Assembly (NCBI RefSeq): GCF_004000215.1
Contig: NZ_RBVY01000005.1
Location: 310,001 to 374,000 of the forward strand
DNA length: 64,000 nt
Source of the DNA: Nitratireductor alexandrii
Lineage (GTDB): Bacteria > Pseudomonadota > Alphaproteobacteria > Rhizobiales > Rhizobiaceae
Reading direction: 5' to 3'
Below, piece by piece: positions 12,039-23,250 of this stretch (its first letter is position 1; each line of letters starts with the position of its first letter). Under the pieces are notes generated by a model that was given only the letters and a program-made list of their open reading frames with translations, was not told the origin of the DNA and did not search any database. The translations under genes were made by a program, and so were the position numbers.

Positions 12039-12931
12039 CGCAGCAACTCACCAAACCCGTGCCCGGCATGCGCGGCCAGTTCCGGCACGAGCGATGTCGG
12101 CGTCATGCCCGGCTGCGTGTTGACCTCGAGCCAGATCAGCTCGCCATTGTCCGAATGGCGGTCGTCGTAGCGGAAGTCGGACCGGGTCACGCCCCGGCAG
12201 CCGATGGCTTGGTGAGCCTTGAGCGCGAGTGTCTGTATTTTTTGGTAAATATTCGGTGAAATTTTTGCGGGGCATTCGTGTTTTGAGCCCCCTGCCGCAT
12301 ACTTTGCATCGTAGTCGTAGAAGGAATGGCCCACCGGCACGATTTCCGTGACGCCGAGCGCCACGTCGCCCATCACCGCGCAGGTCAATTCGCGCCCGTG
12401 CACGAATCGCTCGATCATGACGACGTCGCCGTATTTCCAGTCGTCCGACTGGATGATTTGCGGCGGATGCGGCTGATCGGCCTTGACGATGACGACGCCG
12501 AAGCTCGACCCCTCATTGACCGGCTTGACCACGTAAGGCGGTTTCATGGGATGCCGGGAGCCGATCTCGAAACGGTTGCGGATCTTCGATTCGGCGACCG
12601 GAATACCCGACGCCCTGGCGACGAGTTTGGCCTTTTCCTTGTCCATGGCCAGCGCCGAGGCCAACACGCCGGAATGAGTGTAGGGAATTTCGAGATATTC
12701 GAGGATGCCCTGAACCTTGCCGTCCTCGCCGAACGGCCCGTGCAGCGCGTTGAAGGCGACATCGGGCCGCAGCTCGGCCAGCACCCGGCCGAGATCGCGG
12801 CCGACATCGACCCGCGTGACGCGATACCCCTCGCCCTCCAGCGCGTCCGCGCAGGCCTTGCCCGACGACAGCGAAACAGGCCGCTCGGAGGAAAAGCCCC
12901 CCAACAGAACGGCAACGTGTTTTTTCGCCAT
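12005..12931 (-). CDS. ddlB: D-alanine-D-alanine ligase
   Basis: Ddl joins two D-alanines using ATP, supplying the terminal dipeptide that MurF adds to the peptidoglycan precursor. The 308-residue ATP-grasp enzyme shows the N-terminal [14 protein letters not shown] motif, the [12 protein letters not shown] region, the ATP-binding lysines around [14 protein letters not shown], and the metal-binding [16 protein letters not shown] motif near the C-terminus. The ATG at 12931 (MAKKHV) is supported by an AGGGGAAG ribosome site; upstream in-frame codons would add 28 unconserved residues. A 240-bp gap separates it from murB and holds a GANTC-rich candidate promoter. Its 3' end overlaps ftsQ. Confidence 0.97.
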   Translation of the reverse strand: MAKKHVAVLLGGFSSERPVSLSSGKACADALEGEGYRVTRVDVGRDLGRVLAELRPDVAFNALHGPFGEDGKVQGILEYLEIPYTHSGVLASALAMDKEKAKLVARASGIPVAESKIRNRFEIGSRHPMKPPYVVKPVNEGSSFGVVIVKADQPHPPQIIQSDDWKYGDVVMIERFVHGRELTCAVMGDVALGVTEIVPVGHSFYDYDAKYAAGGSKHECPAKISPNIYQKIQTLALKAHQAIGCRGVTRSDFRYDDRHSDNGELIWLEVNTQPGMTPTSLVPELAAHAGHGFGELLRWMVEDASCLR

Positions 12932-12979
12932 ACCCAGACTTCCCCTGCTTCGGCGGGCCTCTCCGCGCAATCCGGGTTT

Positions 12980-13072
12980 GAGTCCGAGTCCACCGGCGGA
13001 AGACCCCCCAGTCAAAAACGCGGCGAACGCGTGAAACGACTCAAATCAGGAAACGCTTGGCCCCAAAGAATC
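12980..13072 (-). promoter_or_regulatory. GANTC cluster and candidate ddlB-ftsQAZ promoter
   Basis: Four GANTC sites lie at 12980-12984, 12986-12990, 13038-13042 and 13068-13072. A -35-like TTGACT on the minus strand (13010-13015) puts the 12986-12990 site over the expected -10 position. In alphaproteobacteria such sites are methylated by CcrM and read by GcrA to time division genes. The regulatory role here is inferred. Confidence 0.5.
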
Positions 13073-13171
13073 AGAGCTTTAGCCCGCTGGCAAGTCTGGA
13101 ATGTCGGGTTGCGGCCGCTCGTGCCCGGATTGCCCGCTTCGGCGCGGCGCGCCTCGCGGCAAGGGTGCCGG

Positions 13172-14134
13172 CTACAGCATCTGCCCCAGGAACTCGTCGA
13201 TCTCGTGACCGGGCTTGAAGGCGCCGATGCGCCGGATTTCCCAGGTCAGCCTGATGCCGGAATGTTCCAGCACCCGGGCGCGCACGGTCTCGCCCAGAAG
13301 CTCGAGATCGTATCCGGTCGCGGTGCCGGTGTTGATCATGAAATTGCAATGCATGGGCGACATCTGCGCGCCGCCGATCATCAGGCCCCGGCAGCCGGCC
13401 TTGTCGATCTCCTTCCAGGCCGACGTTCCTTCCGGGTTCTTGAAGGTCGAGCCGCCGGTCTTCTCGCGGATCGGCTGCACGGTCTCGCGATGATGCTGGA
13501 CGGCGTCCATCGCCGCCCTGATCTCGTCCTTATCGGCGGGCTCGCCGGCGAAAATCGCCTCGGTGAAGATCAGGTCCTTCGGCGCGGCCGAATGGCGATA
13601 GGCATATCCCATATCGGCATCCGAAAGGACGTGGAGCGTACCGTCGCGGTCGAGCGCGCGCACTTCCACGACGCGCTCGCGCGTCTCCACGCCATTGGCG
13701 CCGGCATTCATGCGCAGCGCCCCGCCAATGCCGCCGGGAATGCCGTGATAAAAATGGAAGCCGCCGAGACCGGCCTCGAGCGCCACGGCCGCCACGCGCT
13801 TGTCGGGCGCCGCCGCGCCGGCGCGAAGGCGATCGTCGCCGATCGCCTGCACCGCGCCGAACCCCTTGGCCGACAGCCTGACGACGAACCCGCGAATGCC
13901 GCCCTCGCGCACCAGCAGGTTGGAACCGATGCCGACGACGGTGATCGGGATGTCGTGCGGCACCGCTTTCAAGAACGCGGCCAGATCCTGTTCGTCGGCG
14001 GGCTGGAACAGCGCATCCGCCGTGCCGCCGGCCCGAAACCAGGTGATCTTGTCCATGGCCGCGTCGGGCGTGATGCGCCCGCGCACGGCCGAAAGCCGGT
14101 CTCCCAGCCGCTCCAGGAGCGCCGCACCGCTCAT
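13172..14134 (-). CDS. murB: UDP-N-acetylenolpyruvoylglucosamine reductase
   Basis: MurB is the FAD enzyme that reduces UDP-GlcNAc-enolpyruvate to UDP-MurNAc with NADPH, the second committed step of peptidoglycan precursor synthesis. The 320 residues include the FAD-binding [14 protein letters not shown] motif, the [17 protein letters not shown] segment, the YRHS motif, and the catalytic Ser in [10 protein letters not shown] followed by a C-terminal [15 protein letters not shown] stretch, features of the short alphaproteobacterial form. The start ATG at 14134 overlaps the murC stop (ATGA at 14131-14134), fixing the start inside a longer open frame. It ends about 240 bp before ddlB. Confidence 0.97.
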   Translation of the reverse strand: MSGAALLERLGDRLSAVRGRITPDAAMDKITWFRAGGTADALFQPADEQDLAAFLKAVPHDIPITVVGIGSNLLVREGGIRGFVVRLSAKGFGAVQAIGDDRLRAGAAAPDKRVAAVALEAGLGGFHFYHGIPGGIGGALRMNAGANGVETRERVVEVRALDRDGTLHVLSDADMGYAYRHSAAPKDLIFTEAIFAGEPADKDEIRAAMDAVQHHRETVQPIREKTGGSTFKNPEGTSAWKEIDKAGCRGLMIGGAQMSPMHCNFMINTGTATGYDLELLGETVRARVLEHSGIRLTWEIRRIGAFKPGHEIDEFLGQML

Positions 14135-15537
14135 GCCCCGCCCCCGGCAAGCGCCTCGGGCACCTGATAGGCCCATTGAGTGATGTTGCCGGCGCCCAGA
14201 AAGATCACGTAGTCGCCGTCGCGGGCGAGATCGCGCACGATCGGCGCGATCGCCTGCGGCCCGGCGATCGCGCGCGCGTCGCGGTGGCCGCCCGCGCGCA
14301 TGCGCGCCACCAGCGTCTCGGCCGACACGCCGTCGATCGGGTCTTCGCCCGCCGCATAGACGGGCGCCACCAGAACCGTGTCGGCATCGTTGAAGCAGGA
14401 GGCGAAATCGTCGAACAGATCGTGCAGCCGGGTGAAGCGGTGCGGCTGCGCTATCGCGATGACGCGGCCCTTGCAGGTCTCGCGGGCGGCGTCCAGAACC
14501 GCGGAGATCTCGACCGGGTGATGGCCGTAATCGTCGAAAAAATGGACCCCGTTCCAGGTGCCGGTCGGGGTGAAGCGCCGCTTGACACCGCCGAACGATA
14601 GCAGCCCCTTGCGGATGTCGTCGGCCGAAATACCCAGTTCGTGCGCCACCGCGATCGCCGCCGTCGCGTTGGCGACATTGTGACGGCCGGGCATCGGCAG
14701 GCGCAGGCCGCGAATGTCGCTGACCCGACCGGTCTTGCGGTCGCGCACGACGATGTCGAACAGGGAATGGGTTCCCTCCGTGCTGACATTTTCGAACCGA
14801 ACGGCGGCCTGCGGATTGCCGCCATAGGTGATGACGCGCCGGTCCTCGATGCGCGAAACCAGCGCCTGCACCTCGGGATGGTCGATACACATCACGCCGA
14901 ACCCGTAAAACGGCACGTTTTCGACGAATTGGCGGAACGCCTCGCGCACGCCGTCGAAACTGCCGTAATGGTCGAGATGCTCGGGATCGATATTGGTCAC
15001 CACCGCGATCTCGGCCGGCAGCTTCAAGAAGGTGCCGTCGCTCTCGTCGGCCTCGACCACCATCCAATCGCCTTCGCCCATACGCGCATTGGTGCCGTAG
15101 GCGTTGATGATGCCGCCATTGATCACCGTCGGATCGAGTCCGCCGGCATCGAGCAGCGTGGCCACCATCGATGTCGTTGTGGTCTTGCCATGGGTGCCGC
15201 CGATGGCCACCGCCTGGCGGAAGCGCATCAGTTCGGCCAGCATCTCGGCGCGCCGGACCACCGGCAGGAGGCGTTCGCGCGCGGCGGCGAGCTCGGGATT
15301 GTCCTTCTTGATCGCCGTCGACACCACCACCACCTCGGCCTCCCCGAGATTGGCCGCGTCGTGGCCGACGAAAACGCGGATGCCCTTGTCGCGCAGCCGC
15401 TGCACATTGGCGTTGTCGGACTGGTCGGAGCCCTGCACCTCGTAACCGAGATTGTCGAGCGCCTCGGCGATGCCGCTCATGCCGATGCCGCCGATGCCGA
15501 CGAAATGAACCAGGCCGATCGTCTCGGGCATCTTCAT
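14131..15537 (-). CDS. murC: UDP-N-acetylmuramate-L-alanine ligase
   Basis: MurC adds L-alanine to UDP-MurNAc in an ATP-dependent step in the cytoplasm. The 468-residue protein has the Rossmann-like N-terminus [15 protein letters not shown], the P-loop [10 protein letters not shown] near residue 110, the central conserved EADESDGTF and [11 protein letters not shown] motifs, and the C-terminal [10 protein letters not shown] element of Mur ligases. It overlaps murG upstream (stop of murG at 15534) and murB downstream by four bases each, indicating coupled translation. All key ligase residues are present. Confidence 0.98.
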   Translation of the reverse strand: MKMPETIGLVHFVGIGGIGMSGIAEALDNLGYEVQGSDQSDNANVQRLRDKGIRVFVGHDAANLGEAEVVVVSTAIKKDNPELAAARERLLPVVRRAEMLAELMRFRQAVAIGGTHGKTTTTSMVATLLDAGGLDPTVINGGIINAYGTNARMGEGDWMVVEADESDGTFLKLPAEIAVVTNIDPEHLDHYGSFDGVREAFRQFVENVPFYGFGVMCIDHPEVQALVSRIEDRRVITYGGNPQAAVRFENVSTEGTHSLFDIVVRDRKTGRVSDIRGLRLPMPGRHNVANATAAIAVAHELGISADDIRKGLLSFGGVKRRFTPTGTWNGVHFFDDYGHHPVEISAVLDAARETCKGRVIAIAQPHRFTRLHDLFDDFASCFNDADTVLVAPVYAAGEDPIDGVSAETLVARMRAGGHRDARAIAGPQAIAPIVRDLARDGDYVIFLGAGNITQWAYQVPEALAGGGA

Positions 15538-16658
15538 GATCGGACTCCTTGCTTGAATGCGTCAACCGACAGACCCGACGCAATAACGTCCGTCAAGTCG
15601 GCGAGCAACCGGGTCGCATCCGGCTTGCCGGCCGTCCTGGCGGCCGCCGCGATGGCGCCCAGTCTCGCGGGATCGCGCATCAAGCCGTCGAGGAGGTCGC
15701 GCAGTGTCTGCGGCGTCAGCGTCGCCTGGGCATGGACTTCCGCCCCGCCGGCCGCCTCCAGCGCGGCGGCGTTGGCCGCCTGGTCGTGATCGAGCGCATA
15801 CGGATAAGGCACCAGCAGCGCCGGGCGCCCGATCGCCGCGATTTCTGACACGGTCGACGCGCCGGCGCGCGCGATCACCAGATGCGCGCGCGCGATCCGC
15901 GCCGCCATGTCGGTGAAGAACGGCGATATCTCGGCCGCGACGCCCATCGCCTCATAGGCCGCGCGCACCGCCGCCTCGTCTTCCGGCCGGGCCTGCTGGG
16001 TGACGCGCAGGCGCCGGCGCGCCTCGTCGGGCAGGGCCGCGATGGCCGGCGGCACGGCTTGCGAGAAAAACTGCGCGCCCTGGCTGCCGCCGAACACCAG
16101 AAGCGCGAACGGCGCGTCGGGCGCCGGCGGCCGGTACGTCGTGGCGGCGGCCTCGATCACGGCCGGGCGCACGGGGTTGCCGGTCTCAACGATCCGGCCG
16201 GCCAGCGCCCCCTCGGCCTTCAAAAACCCGCCGGCGATGGCGGTCACACGGGTCGACAGCGCCCGGTTGGCCCGTCCCATCACCGCGTTCTGCTCGTGGA
16301 TCAGGGTGGGGATGCCGCGCCGGGTCGCGGCGAAGACGGGCGGCAGGGTCGGATAGCCGCCGAAGCCGACCACCGCCTTCGGCTTCAGCCGCTGCAGCAG
16401 CGCCGAGGCCTCGCGATAACCGCGCCACAGCGCCCAGAAGGCGCGCGCGACCGCGAGCGGGTTGCGCGAGCCGATCGTGGCCGAGGTGATCTCGTGATGA
16501 CCGTCGGCGGGAAAGGAGCCGGCATAACGGGCGGCGCGGTCGTCGCTGGCCAGATGCACGCTCCAGCCGCGCGCCTTGAGCGCGTGCGCCAGCGCCTCGG
16601 CCGGAAACAGATGGCCGCCGGTGCCCCCGGCCGACAGCAGGATGGTTCCGCGGCTCAT
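15534..16658 (-). CDS. murG: Lipid II synthase MurG (GlcNAc transferase)
   Basis: MurG transfers GlcNAc from UDP-GlcNAc to lipid I on the inner face of the cytoplasmic membrane, producing lipid II. The 374-residue GT-B enzyme begins with the signature [16 protein letters not shown] loop, has the [11 protein letters not shown] motif and the NAVMGRANR segment in the acceptor half, and the C-terminal donor site with FGGSQGA and [22 protein letters not shown]-type motifs. It lies one base after the ftsW stop and overlaps murC by four bases. It acts with MraY (six genes' span away in the same block). Confidence 0.98.
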   Translation of the reverse strand: MSRGTILLSAGGTGGHLFPAEALAHALKARGWSVHLASDDRAARYAGSFPADGHHEITSATIGSRNPLAVARAFWALWRGYREASALLQRLKPKAVVGFGGYPTLPPVFAATRRGIPTLIHEQNAVMGRANRALSTRVTAIAGGFLKAEGALAGRIVETGNPVRPAVIEAAATTYRPPAPDAPFALLVFGGSQGAQFFSQAVPPAIAALPDEARRRLRVTQQARPEDEAAVRAAYEAMGVAAEISPFFTDMAARIARAHLVIARAGASTVSEIAAIGRPALLVPYPYALDHDQAANAAALEAAGGAEVHAQATLTPQTLRDLLDGLMRDPARLGAIAAAARTAGKPDATRLLADLTDVIASGLSVDAFKQGVRS

Positions 16659-16659
16659 C

Positions 16660-17814
16660 CTACTTGGCCGCGAAGGCGCTGCCGGGCGCGAACGGGAAAT
16701 CCGACGTCTTGCGCCGTTCCGGCCGGCGTCGCGTCAGCGCCAGCACCATGCCCATCGAGATCGCCATCGCGATCAGCGACGAGCCGCCATAGGAGATGAA
16801 CGGCAGCGTCATGCCCTTGGCCGGCATCAGCTGGAGATTGACGGAAATGTTGATGACCGACTGGAAGCCCAAAAGCACGACCAGCCCGCAGACGGCGTAG
16901 CGGACGAAATCGTCCTCCTCGCGCAGCGCCGAGCGCAAGCCGCGCAGCACGACGAAGGCGAACAGGCCGACGATGATGAAGCATAAAACGATGCCGAACT
17001 CCTCCGCCGCCACGGCGAAGATGAAGTCGGTGTGGCTGTCGGGCAAAATGCGCTTGACGGTGCCCTCGCCGGGGCCCTCGCCCCACCAGCCGCCGCGGAT
17101 GATCGCCTCGCGCCCGGTATCGACCTGAAACGTGTCGCCCTCGCCGGTGACGAAGCGGTCGATACGGTCGGCGACATGCGGGAAGATCGAATAGGCGGCG
17201 ACCGCGCCGGCCGCGCCGAGACCGCCGAGCACGGCGATCCACAGCCACGGCATGCCGGCCAGGAAAAACATCGCCCCCCAGGTGCCCAGCACCAGCATGG
17301 TCTGGCCGAGATCGGGCTGGGCGACAAGCAATGCCAGCGCCAGGCCCAGAAGGATGATGGCGAACAGATTGCCGGGAATGTCGGGCTGGCGCGCATGTTC
17401 GGCAAACAGCCACGCGCAGATCACCACGAAGGCCGGCTTGAGAAATTCCGACGGCTGGACGGAGACGCCCAGAAGCGAGATCCAGCGCCGCGCGCCCTTG
17501 ACCTCGACCCCGACGAAAAGCACCAGCACCATTGCGACCAGCGACCCGGCCAGCATGACCAGCGCCAGCCTGCGGATGTTGCGCGGCGACAGGAAGGAGA
17601 CCGCGAGCATGGCGCCGACCGCCGGCAGCATGAAGATGATCTGGCGTTCCACGAAATGGAATTCCGACAGGCCGATGCGCTCGGCCACTGCCGGGCTGGC
17701 CGCGAAGGACAACACGACGCCAAGCACCATCAGGCTTAAAAAGGCGGCCAGAAACCAGCGATCGACCGTCCACCACCAATTGGCGACCGGCCCTTTGTCG
17801 ACACGACTGACCAT
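16660..17814 (-). CDS. ftsW: Peptidoglycan glycosyltransferase FtsW (SEDS family)
   Basis: FtsW is the divisome SEDS polymerase that works with FtsI to build septal glycan strands from lipid II. The 384-residue protein has about ten membrane segments, the cytoplasmic GARRWISL and [10 protein letters not shown] motifs, the large periplasmic loop containing [18 protein letters not shown], and the conserved [11 protein letters not shown] element near the C-terminus. Its start ATG shares one base with the murD stop (TGATG), and its stop is one base before the murG start. Position between murD and murG is the standard dcw order. Confidence 0.98.
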   Translation of the reverse strand: MVSRVDKGPVANWWWTVDRWFLAAFLSLMVLGVVLSFAASPAVAERIGLSEFHFVERQIIFMLPAVGAMLAVSFLSPRNIRRLALVMLAGSLVAMVLVLFVGVEVKGARRWISLLGVSVQPSEFLKPAFVVICAWLFAEHARQPDIPGNLFAIILLGLALALLVAQPDLGQTMLVLGTWGAMFFLAGMPWLWIAVLGGLGAAGAVAAYSIFPHVADRIDRFVTGEGDTFQVDTGREAIIRGGWWGEGPGEGTVKRILPDSHTDFIFAVAAEEFGIVLCFIIVGLFAFVVLRGLRSALREEDDFVRYAVCGLVVLLGFQSVINISVNLQLMPAKGMTLPFISYGGSSLIAMAISMGMVLALTRRRPERRKTSDFPFAPGSAFAAK

Positions 17815-19214
17815 CAGCTTGTCCCTCCGATCGGTTCGATATTGGCAAGGCCGCGCACGGCAGCCTTGAAGGCGTCGCCGCGCACCTCGAAATTCCTATA
17901 CTGATCGAAGCTTGCGCAAGCCGGGGATAACAGCACAACCGCCTCGCCGGCCGGGTCGTTCTGCGCGTCGGCGGCCGCATGGGCGACCGCGGCGTCGAGC
18001 GTGCCGGCGATTTCGTAGGGCACCATGTCGCCCAGCGTCGCCGAAAAGGCCGGCGCCGCCTCGCCGATCAGATACGCCTTGGCGACACGCGGAAACAGGC
18101 CGCGCAGCGGCTCGATGCCGCCCTCCTTGGCGAGCCCGCCGGCAATCCAGTAGATGCGCGGATAGCTCGACAGCGCAGGGGCCGCGGCATCGGCGTTGGT
18201 GGCCTTGGAATCGTTGACGAACAGCACATGTCCGCGCCGCGCCACCTGCTCCATGCGGTGGACCAGGCCGGGGAAGCTCGCAAGCCCCGCCTGGATGTCG
18301 GCGTCGCAGACGCCGATCTTGCGGCAGGCGGCGATCGCGGCGAGCGCGTTCTGGGCGTTGTGCTGACCGCGCAGCGCACCGATTCCGGCCAGTGAGGCGA
18401 GCCGGCGCACCTTGCCCTCGCGGGCCTGCTTCAGTTCCGTGCCTTCGGCAAACAGCCCGTTGGCGAGCGCCAGGCGCTTGGAGATACGAACCAGCTCGGC
18501 GCCGGTCTGTTCGAGCCGGTCGGCGATCTGCGCGCCCCACACGTCGTCGACGCCGACGATCGCCAGATCGCTGCCGGCGACCAGCCGCTGCTTGATCGCG
18601 GCGTAATGCTGCATGGTGCCGTGGCGGTCGAGATGGTCGGGCGAAAGATTGAGCAGGATGCCGGCGGTCGGCCGGATCGAGGGCGCCAGGTCGATCTGAA
18701 AGGACGAACATTCCACCACGTAGGAGCGGCCGGCGGCCGGCGGATCGAGCGTCATCACCGCGCGCCCGATATTGCCGCCGATCTGCGCATCGCGACCGCT
18801 ATGGGTCAGGATATGCCCGATCAGCGCGGTCGTGGTCGATTTCCCGTTTGTGCCGGTGATCGCGATGAACGGCGCGTCGGGCGCGCGTGCGGCGCGCTCG
18901 CGCGAAAACAGTTCGACATCGCCGATGATCTCGGCATCGGCAGCCCGCGCCAGCTCCACGCTCCAGTGCGGCTTGGGATGGGTCAGGGGCACGCCGGGCG
19001 ACAGAACCAGCGAGGCAACGCCGCTCCAGTCGATGGCGCGCAGGTCCTGCGTGGCGATCGCCTCGCGCCCGGCCCGCGCCACGCTTTCGGGATTGTCGTC
19101 CCAGGCGATCACCCGCGCCCCGCCGGCGGCGAGCGCGGCCGCCGTGGCGATGCCCGACCCGCCGAGCCCGAACAGGGCGACGGTCTTGCCGTTGAAACTG
19201 CGCGCTGCGATCAT
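17814..19214 (-). CDS. murD: UDP-N-acetylmuramoylalanine-D-glutamate ligase
   Basis: MurD adds D-glutamate to UDP-MurNAc-L-Ala. The 466-residue protein shows the N-terminal nucleotide fold [12 protein letters not shown], the P-loop [16 protein letters not shown] near residue 118, the ECSSFQID and [11 protein letters not shown] motifs of the central domain, and the C-terminal [11 protein letters not shown] and [12 protein letters not shown] signatures. The ATG at 19214 is two bases after the mraY stop and is chosen over a much longer open frame that reads through mraY in another phase. It shares one base with ftsW. Confidence 0.97.
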   Translation of the reverse strand: MIAARSFNGKTVALFGLGGSGIATAAALAAGGARVIAWDDNPESVARAGREAIATQDLRAIDWSGVASLVLSPGVPLTHPKPHWSVELARAADAEIIGDVELFSRERAARAPDAPFIAITGTNGKSTTTALIGHILTHSGRDAQIGGNIGRAVMTLDPPAAGRSYVVECSSFQIDLAPSIRPTAGILLNLSPDHLDRHGTMQHYAAIKQRLVAGSDLAIVGVDDVWGAQIADRLEQTGAELVRISKRLALANGLFAEGTELKQAREGKVRRLASLAGIGALRGQHNAQNALAAIAACRKIGVCDADIQAGLASFPGLVHRMEQVARRGHVLFVNDSKATNADAAAPALSSYPRIYWIAGGLAKEGGIEPLRGLFPRVAKAYLIGEAAPAFSATLGDMVPYEIAGTLDAAVAHAAADAQNDPAGEAVVLLSPACASFDQYRNFEVRGDAFKAAVRGLANIEPIGGTS

Positions 19215-19216
19215 CT

Positions 19217-20299
19217 CTATCTCAGCTTCAGCGTCGACAGGCCGATCAGCGCCAGGATGACCGCGATGATCCAGAAGCGGATCACGATCTGGCTTTCCGT
19301 CCAGCCCATCTTCTCGAAATGATGGTGGATCGGCGCCATCAGGAAGACGCGCTTGCCCGTCATCTTGAACACCGCCACCTGGATGATGACCGACAGCGCC
19401 TCCATCACGAACAGCCCGCCGATGATCGCCAGCACGATCTCGTGTTTGGTGGCGATCGCGATCGTGCCGATCAGGCCGCCCAGCGCCAGCGAGCCGGTAT
19501 CGCCCATGAAGATGGCGGCCGGCGGCGCGTTGAACCACAAAAACCCGAGCCCGGCACCGATGACGGCCCCCAGCACCACGGCCAGCTCGCCCGTGCCCGG
19601 CACGAAATGGATCTGCAGATAGTCGGCGAAGACCGCGTTGCCGGAAAGATAGGCGATGACGCCGAAGGACGAGGCCGCGATCATCACCGGCACGATGGCG
19701 AGCCCGTCGAGACCGTCGGTGAGATTGACCGCGTTGCCGGCCCCGACGATGACGAAGGCGGCGAACGGCACGAAAAAGATGCCCAGATTGATGATCAGGT
19801 CCTTGAAGAAGGGAAAGGTGAGCGATGAGGAGAACGGCGCCTGGCCGTTGCGCATGATGATCCAGGCCGCGGTGCCGGCGATCAGGAATTCCGCCAGGAG
19901 CCGCACTTTGCCCGATATGCCGAGATGCGACTGCTTCGTCACCTTCATGTAGTCGTCGTAAAAGCCGATCGCGCCGAACAGCAGCGTGACCAGGAGCACG
20001 GTCCAGACATAGACGCTCGACAGATTTGCCCACAAAAGCGACGAGCAGATGATGCCGGTCATGATCATCAGGCCGCCCATGGTCGGCGTGCCCGCTTTCT
20101 TGAAATGGGTCTGCGGCCCGTCGGCGCGGATCGGCTGGCCGCGGCCCTGGCGCACGCGCAGCGAATTGATGATCACCGGTCCGAACATGAACACGATCAG
20201 CGCCGACGTGATCAGCGCGCCTCCCGTGCGGAAGGTGATGTAGCGAAAGACGTTGAAGACCGAGAACTGGTCGGCCGCACTTACCAGCAAGGTGAGCAT
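19217..20299 (-). CDS. mraY: Phospho-N-acetylmuramoyl-pentapeptide transferase
   Basis: MraY transfers phospho-MurNAc-pentapeptide from UDP to undecaprenyl phosphate, forming lipid I at the membrane. The 360-residue protein has ten predicted membrane segments, the [12 protein letters not shown] motif after segment one, the catalytic aspartate region [15 protein letters not shown], the [10 protein letters not shown] motif and the cytoplasmic [13 protein letters not shown] loop near the C-terminus. The ATG at 20299 has a strong AGAGGGGG ribosome site upstream and gives normal family length; an in-frame start at 20392 would run into murF. It sits between murF and murD. Confidence 0.98.
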   Translation of the reverse strand: MLTLLVSAADQFSVFNVFRYITFRTGGALITSALIVFMFGPVIINSLRVRQGRGQPIRADGPQTHFKKAGTPTMGGLMIMTGIICSSLLWANLSSVYVWTVLLVTLLFGAIGFYDDYMKVTKQSHLGISGKVRLLAEFLIAGTAAWIIMRNGQAPFSSSLTFPFFKDLIINLGIFFVPFAAFVIVGAGNAVNLTDGLDGLAIVPVMIAASSFGVIAYLSGNAVFADYLQIHFVPGTGELAVVLGAVIGAGLGFLWFNAPPAAIFMGDTGSLALGGLIGTIAIATKHEIVLAIIGGLFVMEALSVIIQVAVFKMTGKRVFLMAPIHHHFEKMGWTESQIVIRFWIIAVILALIGLSTLKLR

Positions 20300-20318
20300 G
20301 TGCTGGAAATCCCCCTCT

Positions 20319-21758
20319 TCACCCCTCGTCCGCCGCGGTCGAAGTCTGTTGCGGAGGATATTTTTCCAAAAGCGCGTCGACCAGCCCGGCAAAGCCGAGC
20401 CGAAGCGACGATTTGACCATCACCGCGTCGCCGCCCCCGACCCCGGCGACCAGCACCGGCTGCAATTCCTCGCGCGTCGGGCGATAGTCGACCGCGACAT
20501 GCTGTGCAAGCGCGTCGCGCAGGGCCGCCATCGCCTCGCCGGCCAGATAGACCCGGTCGATCCCGGCCTCCAGGATCGCCTCGGCGAGCCCGGCATGTTC
20601 CCCGGCCGAATGCGCGCCGAGTTCGAGCATGTCGCCCAGAACCGCGATCCGGCGTCCGTCCTGGCCGGTCTGCGTGCCGGCAAGCAGCGCGATCGCCGCC
20701 TTCATCGAGGCCGGGTTGGCGTTGTAGCTTTCGTCGATCAGCGTGACCGGCCCGTCGGGATGGGCAAGCACATGGCGCGCGCCGCGGCCCTTTTCCGCCT
20801 GGAAGGCGCCGAGCGCGCCGGCCGCCTTGGCGACATCGGCGCCGACCAGATGCGCCGCGCCCAGCACCGCGAGCGCGTTTTGCACCATATGCCGGCCAGG
20901 CGCGCCGATCCGCGCCACGATTTCGCTGCCGCCGATCCGCGCGGTGATGCTCGAATGATCGGGCTTCAGAACCGCCTGGACCAGCCTGTAGGTGGCGCGG
21001 GCATGCTCGCCGAAGCCGTGAATATGCTTTACGCCGGCATCCTTGGCGGCCTTTCGCAGGATGCGCCAGCGCGCGTCGTCGCGGTTGATCAGCGCATGGC
21101 CGTCCGGCTCCAGCCCCTCGAAAATCTCGGCCTTGGCGCGGGCGATGTCGTCGAGCGAATGGAAATGGCCGAGATGCGCGGCCGCGACAAGGGTGACGAT
21201 CGCCACATGCGGGCGCACCAGCTTGACCAGCGGGCGGATTTCGCCGGCATGGTTCATGCCGATCTCGAACACGCCGAAATCGGTGTCCGCGGGCATACGC
21301 GCCAGGGTCAGCGGCACGCCCCAATGATTGTTGAAGGAGCGTTCCGCCGCGTGCACCGTGCCCGAACCGGAAAGCGCGCGCCTGAGCGCTTCCTTGGTCG
21401 TGGTCTTGCCGGCCGAGCCGGTGACGGCGATGATTTTGGCCTTCGAGCGCCGGCGGCTGGCTTCTGCCAGCCGTTCCAGCGCGATGAGCACGTCGCCGAC
21501 GACGATCATCGGACAGGTCAGCCGACCGAGCCCCGGCAGGCGCCCTTCGGAGACCACAAGCAGCGCCGCGCCGGCGGCAACCGCCGCGGTCGCGAAATCG
21601 TGGCCGTCGAAGGTCTCGCCCTTGATGGCGAAAAACGCCTCGCCCGGATTGAGCGTGCGCGTATCAATCGAAACGCCGGAAACCGATTTGGGCAACTGCC
21701 CGAACGGGCGGCCTTCCATGGCCGCGACCATCGCCTCCGCCGTCCACAATTCGCTCAT
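20319..21758 (-). CDS. murF: UDP-MurNAc-tripeptide-D-alanyl-D-alanine ligase
   Basis: MurF attaches the D-Ala-D-Ala made by Ddl to the muramyl tripeptide, completing the cytoplasmic pentapeptide precursor. The 479 residues include the N-terminal [19 protein letters not shown] motif, the P-loop [15 protein letters not shown], the [10 protein letters not shown] and [12 protein letters not shown] elements of the MurF group, and the C-terminal [15 protein letters not shown] motif. It overlaps murE by four bases (ATGA, 21755-21758) and is 19 bp upstream of mraY. Confidence 0.98.
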   Translation of the reverse strand: MSELWTAEAMVAAMEGRPFGQLPKSVSGVSIDTRTLNPGEAFFAIKGETFDGHDFATAAVAAGAALLVVSEGRLPGLGRLTCPMIVVGDVLIALERLAEASRRRSKAKIIAVTGSAGKTTTKEALRRALSGSGTVHAAERSFNNHWGVPLTLARMPADTDFGVFEIGMNHAGEIRPLVKLVRPHVAIVTLVAAAHLGHFHSLDDIARAKAEIFEGLEPDGHALINRDDARWRILRKAAKDAGVKHIHGFGEHARATYRLVQAVLKPDHSSITARIGGSEIVARIGAPGRHMVQNALAVLGAAHLVGADVAKAAGALGAFQAEKGRGARHVLAHPDGPVTLIDESYNANPASMKAAIALLAGTQTGQDGRRIAVLGDMLELGAHSAGEHAGLAEAILEAGIDRVYLAGEAMAALRDALAQHVAVDYRPTREELQPVLVAGVGGGDAVMVKSSLRLGFAGLVDALLEKYPPQQTSTAADEG

Positions 21759-23209
21759 GTCCGCTGCTCCGCCAATGCCTTGCGGAGTTCGGCGTGATCG
21801 GAGAACGGATGGGTCACCTCGCCGATCGTCTGCCCCTCCTCGTGTCCCTTGCCGGCCACCACCAGCGTGTCGCCGGCACGCAGCATCGAGACCGCCGTGC
21901 GGATCGCCTCGCGCCGGTCGCCGATCTCGACCGCGCCCGGCGCGGCGGCGAGGATTTCGGCGCGGATTTCCGCCGGCACCTCGCTGCGCGGATTGTCGTC
22001 GGTCACGATCGCCACGTCGGCGAGCCGCGTCGCGATCGCGCCCATGATCGGCCGCTTGCCGCGGTCGCGGTCGCCGCCGCAGCCGAACACGACCACCACC
22101 CGGCCGGTGGTGAACGGCCGCACCGCGGAAAGCGCGTTTTCGAGCGCCTCGGGCTTGTGGGCGTAGTCGACATAGACCGGCGCGCCGGCACCGGTCTGGC
22201 CGACCAGTTCGAGCCGGCCCGAGGCGCCGCGCAAATCTTCCAGCGCCCGCAGCGCGGCCTCGGTCTCGGTACCCGTCGCGACCGCCAGCCCGGCGGCCAC
22301 CAGCGCGTTGGCGATCTGGAAATCGCCGGCGAGCGGCAGCACGATCTCGTGAATCTTGCCGTCCGCCTCGATTTCGGCACGCTGGCGCTGGCGCTCGTGC
22401 TCGACGCGCTTCAGGCTCATGAATTTGCCGCGGCGGCCGACGGTCAACACCTTGCAGCCGGCGCGTTCGGCCGCCTCGATGGTGGCCGCCGACCAGGGAT
22501 CGTCGGCGAACACGACCGCCGCCGCCCCCTTCGGCAACAGCGTGTCGAACAGGCGCATCTTGGCGCGATGATAGTCTTCGAGCGTCGGGTGGTAGTCGAG
22601 ATGGTCGCGCCCCAGATTGGTGAACGCGGCCGCGGCAAGCCGCACCCCGTCGAGGCGGCGCTGGTCGAGCCCGTGGCTGGAGGCTTCCATCGCGGCATGG
22701 GTGACGCCGGCATCGGCCAGTTCGCGCAACAATTTCTGCAGCGCCACCGGGTCCGGCGTGGTCAGCGATCCGTATTCCTCGCGGCCGGGCGCGCTCAGCC
22801 CGGTGGTGCCGATGCTGGCGGCCTTTTGGCCGGTGCGCTCCCAGATCTGGCGCACGAAGGAGGCGACGGAGGTCTTGCCGGCCGTGCCCGTCACCGCGAC
22901 CATGGTTTCGGGCTGGCCGGCATAAAAGCGCGCCGCCGCCAGCGCCAGCGTGCGGCGCGGGTCGGAGACGCGAAGAACCGGTATGTCGAGATCCGCCGCA
23001 TCCGCGTCCGGCCCGGCCAGGATGGCGACCGCGCCCGCCTGGGCGGCCTGGCGCGCATAGGCCATGCCGTCCGTCTTCACGCCTTTCAGCGCGGCGAACA
23101 GAAAGCCGGGGCCGACCGCCCGCGAATCCGAGCTGAGCCCGGCGAGCGCGACCCCGCCGCTCGGCACGGTGTTGTCGGGGAAGAGATCGGCAAGGTCGCT
23201 GAGCTTCAT
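21755..23209 (-). CDS. murE: UDP-MurNAc-dipeptide:meso-diaminopimelate ligase
   Basis: MurE adds the third amino acid of the stem peptide. The 484-residue protein has the [18 protein letters not shown] start, the P-loop [13 protein letters not shown], the [12 protein letters not shown] and [10 protein letters not shown] motifs, and the C-terminal DDNPRSE motif; DNPR is the signature of enzymes that use meso-diaminopimelate rather than lysine, as expected for a Gram-negative wall. The ATG at 23209 is chosen inside a longer open frame because it gives family length. A 41-bp gap separates it from ftsI, the largest in this part of the block. Confidence 0.98.
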   Translation of the reverse strand: MKLSDLADLFPDNTVPSGGVALAGLSSDSRAVGPGFLFAALKGVKTDGMAYARQAAQAGAVAILAGPDADAADLDIPVLRVSDPRRTLALAAARFYAGQPETMVAVTGTAGKTSVASFVRQIWERTGQKAASIGTTGLSAPGREEYGSLTTPDPVALQKLLRELADAGVTHAAMEASSHGLDQRRLDGVRLAAAAFTNLGRDHLDYHPTLEDYHRAKMRLFDTLLPKGAAAVVFADDPWSAATIEAAERAGCKVLTVGRRGKFMSLKRVEHERQRQRAEIEADGKIHEIVLPLAGDFQIANALVAAGLAVATGTETEAALRALEDLRGASGRLELVGQTGAGAPVYVDYAHKPEALENALSAVRPFTTGRVVVVFGCGGDRDRGKRPIMGAIATRLADVAIVTDDNPRSEVPAEIRAEILAAAPGAVEIGDRREAIRTAVSMLRAGDTLVVAGKGHEEGQTIGEVTHPFSDHAELRKALAEQRT

Positions 23210-23250
23210 GTAAATCCGTGTGGCTGCCGCCGGGTCTGACCGGCGCAGAA

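Noticed and set aside
12977-13045. Inverted repeat TTTGAGTC/GACTCAAA in the ddlB promoter gap
   Set aside because: The 8-bp arms are 53 bases apart and share sequence with GANTC sites, so they are counted there instead of as a hairpin.
12326-14167. A 613-codon plus-strand open frame opposite ddlB and murB
   Set aside because: Composition is typical of shadow translation and both minus-strand genes are complete.
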